Shown: in pieces, positions 1-12,500 of the stretch
Layout: the number at the start of each line of letters is the position of its first letter
Numbering within the stretch: the stretch's first letter is position 1
Source of the DNA: Gigantopelta aegis
Taxonomy: Eukaryota; Mollusca; Gastropoda; Neomphalida; Peltospiridae
DNA length: 64,000 bases
Reading direction: 5' to 3'
Assembly (NCBI RefSeq): GCF_016097555.1
Contig: NC_054701.1
Span: 60,589,481-60,653,480 of the forward strand
Position numbers and translations under genes: made by a program
The notes under the pieces: generated by a model
What the model was told of the DNA's origin: nothing
The model's input: only the letters and a program-made list of their open reading frames with translations
Database searches by the model: none

Positions 1-72
1 GACATGTGGTAATCAGTCTCATTTTATCCCTGAAAATACTTGCCATTCACTAATCACAATAACAAACTATAC

Positions 73-3000
73 CTCAAAGTCTTTAACAGCACTCTTCTTC
101 TCTTTGATATAGTCCCTTTCTACCATTTCAAGCTGAAACCAAATTAGTTTGTTAAAATAAAGAATACATAGGTGTATTAAAAAAATTCATTTTTTAAAAA
201 CCAAGAAGTGAAAAACTGCACTCCTAGAATGTTCACGAGTGGAATTTGCGCTATAACCCTATTAGAAATGTTCTTATACCAACTGCATCACTGTAAAGTT
301 ATTGTGCTCAACCAGACGCTTACATGTTAACATTTTAATGAGTGAGTATAACAATTAAATACACGGCTAATGTATTGGGGCACTACGAAGGTAAATCCAG
401 AAAACAATACGGGGGACAGACAGATAGACAAACCCTATAGTCCATTCTGTTCAGACTGGTAGGGAACTACTTAATACCAGTTTTTTGGGGGTTTTTTATT
501 GATTGATTGTTGTTTTTTGGGGGAGAGGGGTTGAACACACTCAAGCAAAGATTACAAAAGGTCACTGTCATCTGAATGGTTGTAATTGCTTTTATTTCTA
601 TTAACTAAAAAATGTAATTTATACACTTTCATCAGTATTGCCTAGTCACTAAGCCTTATTCCTCCATCACCCATCAAACAAGTTACAAGCTTCAATAAAT
701 ATTTACTTTAGTAAAATTTAAAAGGATACTTAATTTTTAAAAACAAAATTTACTTCACCAAATTTCAAACTTTCTACATAAATGAAGAGAAGCATTATAC
801 CTCTAAGTCTCGCCAAATTTCATTCATTCGTAACCGTTCTCTGTACTGTTGGTCAATTTTCTTATTTCGTTTGATATACTCTGGCAAAATTCCACTCTGC
901 AGCATCTGTAACTGTTTCTTCAAGTGGGCCAGCTTATCTTGATACATTCTGAAATCAGAATCAAAATATTTCTAAAATGAAGACTTGCTACAGTATACCC
1001 GATAACTCAAAAGTTCCAAAATGTTTATGTGGGTTACCCAGAAGGCTGACACTCACAGGTATATATCAGCTGTATAAGTAAATTCTTCTGTTGTTATTTA
1101 GATGGTATATATATCTCAGATGGGAAGACTGCATATAAAAAAAATTCTATTTGTCCATCACCATTAAGAATATTAAGTAGTAATGGTCACCTTGTTGGGT
1201 ACCTTTCTTTTCAATAATTCCTACTAAAACAATTAAAAAATAAATGCTACTATCCACACTTTTAAATGTTTTAAGTGTCATGAGTGCTTAATATATGGCA
1301 TATATATGGGTTGCTAGTCATGAATGTTTGCAACACTTTTTAAAGTTTTAATTAGAGAAGGGGTGCAAAAAGACACATTATCCATATTAGTTCTATGAAA
1401 ATCATTTGACTTGTACAGGTATCTTAAGTCTTTATTCTGTTCCAACTTACTGCTCTTTTATTTCTGTCCTGGGTTGATTTGAGGATACAGACTCTCGTTT
1501 CTCTTCAGTCTCACTGGCATCTTCAGTATCTAATTAAATAAAAAAAGATAAAAAGTATGAATTAAAATTATTTTTAGGCTAATTAAAAGGTCTTTTTTTA
1601 ATAGATCCCCATCCATCTTTTTAGCATTTGGTCTAAATAAATTTGTAATGATAGCAAGCCTGAAAATAAGTGACCAGTCACGGGTGTTGTCCAGTACAAA
1701 TTTCTAAGTGTACACTTTTTTTTTTACACATACTGAATTTCTTTTAATAAATCTGCACAAGGACATCAAAGAAAACAAGCTGTGATGTGTACAGAAACAC
1801 AACTGAGTTACAGTTATGTAATTTAAGAGTATTTTTAACAGCCTCTATTGTGTCCCACACTAGTATCCATAAATTTTATCTTTGAGGAAACAATAAAATT
1901 TATATTTTATTTTGAGCAATAAAAACATTTTATTTTTATTATTTCAGCAATCTCAGACTGAAAATCCCCCACTTATTTGGTGCCAAATTTGGCACGTGAT
2001 CAAAACTGTCATTGTGTCTTTTGTATCCATTGACTCTCATCTGATAATTTGTCCTCAATATATTGCAGATTTAATTGGTCATAACTGATGATTTTTAGTT
2101 ACCGTCAATTGTTTATTCAGCCATTCTTAATAAAATATTAGAAATGTTTCATTTTGTTAGTAGACACAATAACAAGGGATCGGTCTTTCCACAGTCGACT
2201 AACACACAAGAATATATGGTAACCAAGCTTTCCTTTTTTTTTAAAGGTGGGAATGAGGAAGGTCGTGCAGCCATCCCCCTCCAATTTCTAACCATCAAGA
2301 ACACTGAGGTTTCAGTATAATCACATTATTGGTTATTTTATGACCAAGCAGTACAAAAAAAAAAAATGGTTGTTTGCCTGAAATCACCAAATACAATTTA
2401 AAGTTGAATTTGGTAAGAGATATATGTCATTTCCAATTCAACAAAAAGCTAATTCGAAGACTGTGTTGTTTGTTGATATATCTAAACTATTTTAAAAAAC
2501 AATATCCTTAAGCTAAATATTACTTGAATTTGGCTACATTTGGGGGTTTTTGTTGTTGTTTTTTTATCAAATTTGCCAAATTTCTACTAATATTTGACTT
2601 TAAAAAAAAAACATCAGCAAGAAAAGATTTTTTTATAATAAACATTGTTAACAGCAGCCTTTGTGCTTGTGATATCATGAGAACTGAATATCAATTTTGC
2701 ATTCTGATGCATTTGTATGGATGTAAATCCCAATGCAAAAATAAAATAGATTGATATTTCCAAAATGCTCATAATCCATTGCATTGCCAAAGACTTCTAT
2801 GAGGGTATTTAGGGGCTATGTCTAACTAAACCAGACCTACTTAGCTACTAAGCCAAAAATTCCAATTGCTCAAAGAAAACATCATCAAATGATGAATTAT
2901 TCCTGTTTTATTTAGTTCTAATCAACCACACAGTATTTTATGGAAATTTAAGTAGTTAACACTACTTTAAAAACGTCTATTTTTCCTAGTAAACTTGACA

Positions 3001-3278
3001 ATTAGTACCTGTCATGATGAATGTCCCTAACTTATTGAAATGAAATTACAATCATATGATATTACGTAAGCACCCAAAAGCAGAAAGCGGAACACAATAA
3101 TTATCTCCCCTGGAAAAGAGAAAGTGCATCAAAACAACATAAATATAATGGGTAATGGACCTTCATCTGATGCATTTATAAATCCATCTCGGTCTTCTTC
3201 TAAATCTGAGCTGTCTACTTCATCATTATATATGTCATCTTCAGCAAAGGACCGTGGAGGTGATACTGAATTTGCCAT
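73..3278 (-). CDS. SUDS3: Sds3/SUDS3-like subunit of the Sin3 histone deacetylase complex, first four coding exons (3' end outside window)
   Basis: Coding exons on the minus strand are 3161-3278, 1451-1529, 801-948 and 73-132, giving 135 codons in one continuous frame; all junctions have AG acceptors and GT donors. The protein starts MANSVSPPRSFAEDD, then an acidic stretch with 'DTEDASET', then a long charged coiled coil containing 'MYQDKLAHLKKQLQ', 'EYIKRNKKIDQQYRERLR' and 'VERDYIKEKKSAVKDFE'. This order and wording match the N-terminal half of animal SUDS3, a nuclear scaffold that stabilises HDAC1/2 in the Sin3 corepressor; BRMS1 and BRMS1L are relatives but fit less well. The C-terminal Sin3-interaction part must lie beyond the left edge. 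It is divergent from Derlin-2 and probably shares its promoter. Introns (133-800, 949-1450, 1530-3160) are AT-rich and I recognise nothing firm in them. The family call is from remembered sequence, not a search. Confidence 0.88.
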
Positions 3279-3618
3279 TTCGTAACATTAATACAACTCA
3301 GTAAAACCAAAACATTGCAGTTGTGCGTCTGCTTCTTCTTCCGGTGGCAGGTCGCACGTCTTCGCAACCAATCGATATTTAGTTGTGAAGATTTAATCAT
3401 CAAATAAATACAATTTAAAAACAATATATCAAAATTGTATCGAACTGTTGCATTTATGTACAGATACATAATCGCTGCTTTATTTGTGTTTACTTTTATC
3501 AGTAATACTAATTGTAATTATAATTTTAATAAGTTAGACCTTTATCGATTGATGCTGAGAGTAGTTATTTCCGGAATTACACGCATGCGTATAACACGTG
3601 GCTTTAACAAAATTAACC
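3279..3618. promoter_or_regulatory. Probable bidirectional promoter between SUDS3 and DERL2
   Basis: The 340 bp between the two start codons must hold both 5' UTRs and both start sites. Visible candidate sites are ETS-like CCGGAA at 3571-3576, a palindromic NRF1-like CGCATGCGT at 3582-3590, an E-box CACGTG at 3595-3600, and an ETS-like CTTCCGGT near 3338. There is no clear TATA box. ETS and NRF1 sites are typical of bidirectional housekeeping promoters; their use here is inference. Confidence 0.6.
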
Positions 3619-6600
3619 ATGGCTGCACTAACAGTTCAACAAGAGTACATGCAGATGCCTCCAATAACTCGAGCATATACTACAGCTTGTGTTCTAACAA
3701 CTCTTGCAGTGGTAAGATATAAACGTGTTGGTAATACAGTACAACTGCTTCACTGACGTACTTTCAAAATTGAACTCGTCATTCATGTACTATGATGATG
3801 TAACTATGTAGTGTCTGGCTCTGGGGTAGTTCACCACGGTAAACATCTACGGTCCGTTTTTTTTTTTACATTTTGACATTTATTGGACCCGATGTTTACA
3901 AGTTTAACAGCAAAAACAAGCGTGCGTTTTCCGCCCAGATTTCAGGCGGAATCGATACAACCATGGAATTAAGTATTTCGTGGCGAAATATGAGATGTAC
4001 CAATAAATATAAAAAGTTACAGGTGATGCGCCAGTTCCGGATCACTTCAAACAAAATTGTGAATTTTGTCAACATGCGCGCGTATGACTTGAAAAGAAAT
4101 TCTTGGTAATAAAGATAATCAACCATATAAATAAACAGTGATATAAAATGTAAATTTAGGTAAACATTTGGCACCAAAAACAGTGTTGTTCGAGCTGGCG
4201 TACGCCAGTTGCGGATCACTTTGTCCAGTTCCGGATCACTTTCGAAAAATAGAGGCTTACGCCTTCAAAAACACTATTTCCAACATGTTAGCACTTTCAG
4301 CACGTTCATGGATCCTGCCGGACATATTTTATGATCATTTGCAACTCCATAGGGTTCCCACCCCCCTGATTACGCCCCTAATTAGCAATTTCTAAAATCG
4401 ATTAAAATCAACAATGGCGTCCCATGACGTCAGATATACGGGGCGTGTGTCAAAAGTAAAGGTGCGCGATCCTTATTATTTTCGTTGTGTACTTTCATTG
4501 TTTCAACAAGTTGAATTATATTTGATTTCTGGCATTCTAGTATATAATAATAATTAATATTATTATTACTAATAATAAATAATTGTTTTCATTTATTATC
4601 GTATATATCAATAATAATAATAATAATAATAATAAATATTATCATTATTATTATATTGATGACTTTTAAAACTGAAAGGAACAAAGGCTTGAAAATAGAA
4701 AGAAATGACATATCAGCAAAATATCAACTTTGGGACTGTTTAGTATTTATCATAATACAGGGGCGAATTATGCTTTAGGTGGGGGTCCGAAACAATATGT
4801 AAATGTTTATAATTTGAAATTATAATTTTTACAGGTTATCTACGTGGTGGAGGTGGGGTTTTTTTTTTTAGCCGGATATAGGCTAATCCGCCCCTGTTTA
4901 AATATTAAAATTAAACAAATAATTTTGAAGCAGGAGGGTTAGACCCCTTGTTAATAATGATACATCTTACAAAAGTGGATTATTAATTATTATTTTTGAC
5001 GTGTTGTTCCATTTGCCCGTTTCTGGTTAGTCTCCCACCCACCCGCAAAATAATTCCTGGATCTGCTCCTGAAAACAGAATTATTTTCAACGACAATCTA
5101 AAGGCTAGGGCTAGCTCAGATTGACCGTGTGAATACACAGCTCAGTGGCCGACTGACTCTCCTGCATCAGAATGCGATTGTGTAAAACAAAAATTCCACT
5201 GAAAAAAATAATCCACCCTATAGTGGTACAGACTGTTTAAATGCGAATTATAATTAAGCCGAATAAGAGATTTTCACTACAAAACCAAATAGAGGACCCC
5301 TTCCCCCTCTCTCCCAAAGTCGAGTAGTCGAGTATGCGAAAAGCACGTGCAATCATGTCAAACTTGTGCCGATTCTTTTCTTTGTACAGTAAACTTTTCT
5401 TTTTTCTCAATCAATCAAGCAATGGGGTGGACGGCTCTCACACTGAGGGGGGCAGGCAACATTACTGAATAGTCTTATGGGGCAAATACAAGACACGTGT
5501 GCAGCGATTTTAGCGATTCTAGACTGGCGATCTAACAGGTCATACGGGCTCCTATTTTTGTAGGGGGCAGGGCACACTAATTTTTGCCCGAATTAAACGA
5601 AAATGGAATTTTTAAAAACTACATTTGATTTATATTAGCCATATTTGTGAATGACTGCGGCTGGTATTTGTACGAATGGCTAATTACACGTAGGCCTACA
5701 AATACAACGTGAGAGACAAGTGGACGAACACTTAAAATCGTAGTTTCAGTTTATAAAATACGTGTCTTTACGTTATATACATATTGTCATTACCTGTAGA
5801 AAACAAAAATAATACAAGAAAAATAGGTGGAACTACAACAATTAATATAATATTTTGTAGAGGATGACTGGCCATGGGACGAACAGTCTAGGGCTACTAT
5901 GACATGAGCCCCGAAACATACAGAGTCGAATTATTATGAACTAGTGGTTAAAATGACGAATCAAGAGAGGTTTAAGAACAAAATAATAATAATTATTATT
6001 ATTATTATTATCATGGAGAAAAAAATTCCACCGTTTTTGAGTCTTGAGATAAACCCTGCGTTCATCGCCCTATCTAGCGGCAGTTACAATGTAAATACTT
6101 CCGTTTTGTGAGTGATCCGCAACTGGCGTATCAAGTGTGTCCCCTTTGAGGAGTTACAGTAAGTCGTTTACAGCATCACTTTTCATAAAACTAGTCATCC
6201 ACAATCTATATATGTTTCCCCTACGCGTACTATAAAATTTCAAAGGATATAAAAAGAAAAACATCAAAAACATCATCTCTTTTTAAACGTCTTCTTTTTT
6301 TCATGTCGTCTGCTCGTGTAAAGTTTTAATAGTGGTTATGTATCGCCATCCAAAATAAAACCAAGACTATATACTGTTACAGTTATTTTACGTACAATTT
6401 CAAGAAACATGTATTATTTGTTTGTTAGAATATTTGTTTAATGAAATTTACACAGAAATGACTAAAAATTTAATATACCGACAGACTGATCGGTAACTAC
6501 AGGTGATCCGGAACTGGCACATCACCTGTACCGTATAAAGAGTTACGTTTTACGTATAAATAGACATTTTGTCCAAACAGTAATCCTGCATTAATCCAAT

Positions 6601-9524
6601 TTTCAGTTACGAACAAAATCTCGAATATTCCCGCCGGCCATTGTGAGCATATTTAAAATGTGATTGAAAACTGTTGGCGGAATCGGATAATTTTTATTAT
6701 TATTCGTCTCGGGTTCACGAGTTTCTTCCACGATATTTAATGGAATATCATGTTTAATAATAATAATAATAAATAATAAATTAATTAATAACAACTAAAT
6801 AATATACTAAAAAAAATAATTAATACTTAATAAAAAAATAATTAATACTTAATAAATAAATAATTAATACTTAATAAATAATAATATAATAATAAATTGC
6901 TGAATAATGTTAGTAATTATAATAAATAAATAACATAATAAATAAATTATTGATTAAATAATAATAAATTAATTAATTAATTTAATTATTAACTAAATAA
7001 AAACGTGTTTTATTTTTAATTTATAAATGTTTCCATTACATACACACACACTTATATACACACAAGACAGAGGGGGGTTTGGGGAGACAGACATAGAGAG
7101 ATGAAACGGGGTAGCAAGAGATCACACATTTACTTGTTTCTTGTTGTTTTCTTGTTAATGTGCATCATTCGTAATTAATGTGCATTATTCATAATTTAGT
7201 GTGCTTACCCATGTTTAACACACATTGGTACAAGGCAGTTGTCTCAAGCAGCAGTTGTCACCAAGTCACACTTATGAATTAATTACATTCAACAGCACAG
7301 TTAATATTCAAATGGTTATGTATAAATGAATAATAAATAAATAAATAAACCCCTTAAAATAACTAATGACTTGCAATAATAATTAAACTAAGATTATGTT
7401 TTTTAAGAAAAAAAAGGATAAAAACCTTTGAATCACATGTAAGCAATGGCCTGTAATAATAATATTTAAAAAAAAAAAGACTCAAGGAAATAATTTTTTT
7501 AATCAACTTGCAGAAATCGCCTTAAAAGGCCTTAAAATAAGTAATGACCTGCACTGACAATCATTATTTTTTTAATAATAATATAAAATAATAATACACC
7601 CCAAAACTTTAATGTGATAATATTATTAATAATGCATATAATGCAACCTACACAAAGCACATATATAGAAACAAAAATAACAAAATAAATAATCAATTCC
7701 ATTCAGTTCCGCAATATTTCTTTTTATTGGGTGTACGTAAAATGCTTGATACGAATAATTCTCGTTCCGCAATATTTTCATTCCACAATAGCTTTCAAAT
7801 GTTTAAATGTGTCATCTTTAAACATCTAATCCTGGAAAGGTTACCAAAGGTATTGTACTTAATATTTTTGTCTAAAATTTATTAAAATATGTTGTTGTAC
7901 GTGTTGAGGCTCTTAAATAAAGCACATATGCCTGATTTTATTAAATCGTGATTGCAAATGGAAAATTCTATCCAATGGATAAACGTTACGGCACAGCAAT
8001 AAACATCATAATAATAAATATAGTGCCGGAGACGTTTATCTTGATGAACTATGTCTGGGGTTACTACTTACTAGTAATTTCGTACCATCCATTTCGTACC
8101 ATAGTTTATGATCATTTCGTATCTTAGTAATTTTGTACCATAGTCGTTTCATACCATAGTGCTTTGGTCATTTCGTACAACTGTCATTTCGTGCCTACTT
8201 TTTACCATCTTGTACCATAATGTTTGGTCATTTCATACCATAGTGTGATACTGATAGTCATTTCGTACTCAGTATCTTATTTTTGTCATGGTATGCCACT
8301 TCTTATTTTTATTGTTGACGAATAGAACGTTGATGTGTAAACATACCTTGTAACACACGGTCTTCATGGGTAATTAAGGTTTTTCTGAGATCGGCTTGTC
8401 TTAGAAGATCTTGATATGTTATTCTAACACAAGGTGCTTGTTGGTAATTAATATAATGATGAACGGAAACGTGAGGAGATGAAAGTAATATATCATCTTT
8501 TTCTTGTTCTTTTTTTCTTTATTAAGGGGTGGGGCTTCAATATAGTTGCATTAGCTTAATGTTTATTTTTTAAACCAGTCATGCGACATTTTACTCTCTA
8601 TCATTCAACTAAGCTGTTCAATAAATGATTAAGGTATGAAATGACTATGGTACGAAATAACCATGGTACGAAATGACCAAATAACTATGGTACGAAATGA
8701 CGTACGAAATGATAAACTTGGGTACGAAATGACTGTTACGAATTGACTGGTTACCATGTCTGGTCTGTCACTGGTTTGTGTTCCAGTCACATTTTGGTGT
8801 TTTAAAAGTTGATTATTATACAGCCAATTAAAGCATAGCAGCAATTTATTTAAGGTACTTACACAATGTCAGAGCGCTTAGTTACACAGTGGTCTGTTAC
8901 ACTATAAGCAGTGTTTATGGCAGAAAGAAATTTTTGGGTATGGTGCTATGGAATTGAATGCAACCACAGTCAACAGGGGATATGGGGTCCTCCTCTAGAA
9001 AGAAAATGAGCTGAGGTTAGGGTTAAGAAAATCATACAGTAATGATAAAAGTAATTCATTTTGTCAAAAGGTTAACTTTAAAAAAAATGCGCCCAAAAAT
9101 TTGGGTATGGCATCATACCCGTTTTATCCTCTGGTAGAAATCCTGCATGTCCTGTTTACATCAAAATTAAGTATAGTACTATAAAATATGACATTTATGA
9201 AAATGCAACTCGTGCAATTAAAAAAATGTCTATGGCTTAAAACATGCCATGAAAAAAGAATCAAATATTGGTGTGAATCAGTTGGAAGTTCATCATTGAT
9301 TATAATTGGTTTTGCACCAGTTGATCAACTTATAATGATAGAATCAGTTAAGTATATCCATATATGAACTTGAAAAAGATTTGAATTATTAAGGCCATTC
9401 ACCTATCGGGGTTTCTTCCAGAGGGTAAAACAGGTATGGTGCCATACCCAATTTTTAACAAAATTAAGTACCTTTATCATTACTGTATGATTTTCTTAAC
9501 CCTAACACTGAACGTAACCCATTT

Positions 9525-9562
<38 letters not shown>

Positions 9563-12500
9563 ATATTCCTCCTGTTGACTGTGGTTGCATTCAGTTCCAT
9601 AGCGCTATACCCAAAAATTTCTTTCTGGCAGAAACACTGACCTAATGTTATTTTTACTGAGATAGACCCAACAAAATTTGATAATATTACCTTTAATATC
9701 TATACCTTTAATACTTAAACTGCAGGTAACCCATTTCATTTTGTGTTACTCATTACTACCATGTATACACTGTCCTAAATTTAATGTACAAACAAACAAT
9801 AGATTATGGGAAAACTAGACTTGTGCAAGTGCAGAGAGTGTGAAACTACATATATCAATGTATAATTCTCACAATTTTCAAACACCTGAAACTTTTGATT
9901 AATTGTATAATCATTATACTATGGTACTCAAGTTTGCTTGAATTACAGAAATGTGTGGCGTATAATCACTTCTGTGTCAATGTTATTGGTCCCCTATCAG
10001 TTTAACTGGATGGGACTATGTAGGTTTTATCTCCTTCCATCTGTCTGTCCCACATTTATCATGTACTGGTACATATCATGTTTGACTTTTCATGGCAATT
10101 TACCAATTTTTCACTTTTATGACTTTTGAACTTAGGAGATAGGAAATTTGTTGGGCCTGGTAGTGGACATACTTGTATATTGCTTTAGCAGTACTTTAAG
10201 AATGCTTGTTAAAAATGTTTTCACCAAATAAATCATGTTTAGGAGCATTTAATTGAATTAATAAACTATTACTTTGTATTTCAGCAACTGGATATTGTAA
10301 CACCATTTCAGATCTACTTCAACCATGATTTAATACTTAGACAATACCAGGTAGGATTTATCTTTTGTACATTGTTACTGTGGACACAACAGGTTTTTTT
10401 GGTTTTGAGGGGTATCCGGTTTACAGAGGTTTCAGTATTGAGGTAAACCGTTTGTTGGTTGGTGTTCTCTACTGATATAGTAACTAATAAAACTGCAAAA
10501 AAAACACCCCAGGTACACTTTTGAACGTTTGAATTATTTTAAGTTTATTATCAAGCGATAACTCAACAAGGTGGTGTTTCGCTGGATGTTCCTACATGTC
10601 CAAAGTAAATACTAAAATGATTTTTTTTTTTCACCAAACCAAGCCAAACAATTTTACTCTTGGTTACTCTTTATTTTGTTAAATAAACTTTGCAAAGATT
10701 AAAAAAAAAAAAAAAAGGTTCCAAACAATTGAAAAAATTAATTAAATTCCTAGTCGCTTTGCCGTTCATTGCGGTAATCGTGAGACATACATGTAAGCTA
10801 TGAAAAGGAGCTCAATCAAACTCGTAAGTTAATCTAACTTTGTAACAATTGAGCTCAGAATAAAAGGAGTACATGTGTTTGCTCCAGTTATTTAAACATC
10901 CCAGCTGTTAATTAATCCATTAATTGATATTTGTCATCTGCACAACAGTGATACTGGAGCACGCGCACATGTAATTAGCTCTGCGTACGCAATCATGTTA
11001 TCGGCTGAGTAGGTATTCAAATTATAAGTAATGCAGTAATGATTGATGTCGGTGTGACCATCCAGTTTTCTGAGGTAAAATTTGCATTAAAGGAACACAA
11101 AGGGACCGAATAATTTCATCCGGTGCAGTTTAGAGAGGTTTCCATTTTAGAGGGGTAAATTTTAGTGCTTAAAAATATGCAAATCACGGGACCGTGTAAA
11201 ACGTCCGGTTTTGAGGGAATTCAGGTTTACTGAGGGTCCGGTTTTGAGGGGTTTCACTGTAATTAAAAGTCAATTTTCCAGTGGTTTCGAGATGAAATGT
11301 TTTGAAGTCAGCATGTTTGTACTTAGTTAGGGTATATTCATTTTAGACACAGTGTAGATCGCCTCGACTTTAGTGCAATATAAAGCCCTGTGTCAGTCTA
11401 ACCTGTATGATAAATGATCCCATCTGTAATTTAGAAATTTCAAAGGTACCTGTAAGTGGTCATTCACTCATTGCAGCTAGACATCATTTAAATTCATTGG
11501 TACATGTTAATATACCAGTAGAAACTTAATGCAAGTTAAAGGGACATTCCCGAGTTTGCTGTAATGTTTAAGATGTTATCGACTAACAGAGACTTTTTAA
11601 CAACTATAGTTACATATCAAATATATTTTTCTGCATAAACTATTAGTGGCTGTATATTAAATGTGTTTCTGATAGTTCTAATATTTGTACTAGGTTAAAT
11701 TTCATTTTATTTCCTAAAAAAGATTTTTTCGTACGTACAAAATTATTTGAAAACAAAATCCAGTTTGGGCTTCTTACAAATATTAAGAAGACCAGAATCA
11801 CATTGAATATACAGACACTGATATTCTAAACAAGAAAATATATTTAATATATAAGTTTAATCGTAGACATTTAGTCGGAAACATCTTACAATGCAGCAAA
11901 CTCGGGAATGTCTCTTTAATCTCTTGTTGTTAATTATTTATAGATGTGCCTGTTTGAACTAATAAGTTTGAATTTTTTTCAGTTTTGGAGACTGGTTACT
12001 AACTTCTTATACTTCGGTCCCATTGGTTTTAACTTCTTCTTCAACATGGTGTTTGCGTACCGGTACTGTCGGATGTTGGAGGAGGGATCATTTCGTGGAC
12101 GGACTGCCGATTTCTTTTTTATGTTTTTCTTTGGAGGAGCCTTGATGGTTGTATCCTTATCACACACAGCATATTTTATTTTATAATTTTATTAGAGATT
12201 CCAAGAAAAATCTATTTCTACATAACTTGTTGATGGATGGTTTAACAGTTTTATAACAAGCTTACCCATACAGTATATGGTGAGTTTTTCGCATTACGTT
12301 CTGAGTATAAAATTGTGATCAGTTGTGTTATTCAAATATAATACACATGTAAATATCAACACAAGAACAATGGTGTGAATGAGCAACAGAGTAATGTGAT
12401 ACCCAGTTAAAAATAAAAGCTATTTATAATCTTTAGAGCACAGCTGAATTTCTAGTCCAATGGGAGCTTCATATTTGGTCACGTGAAGTACATTTATATC

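Noticed and set aside
3873-4219. Small frames on both strands in DERL2 intron 1
   Set aside because: They overlap each other and the foldback element; no family resemblance.
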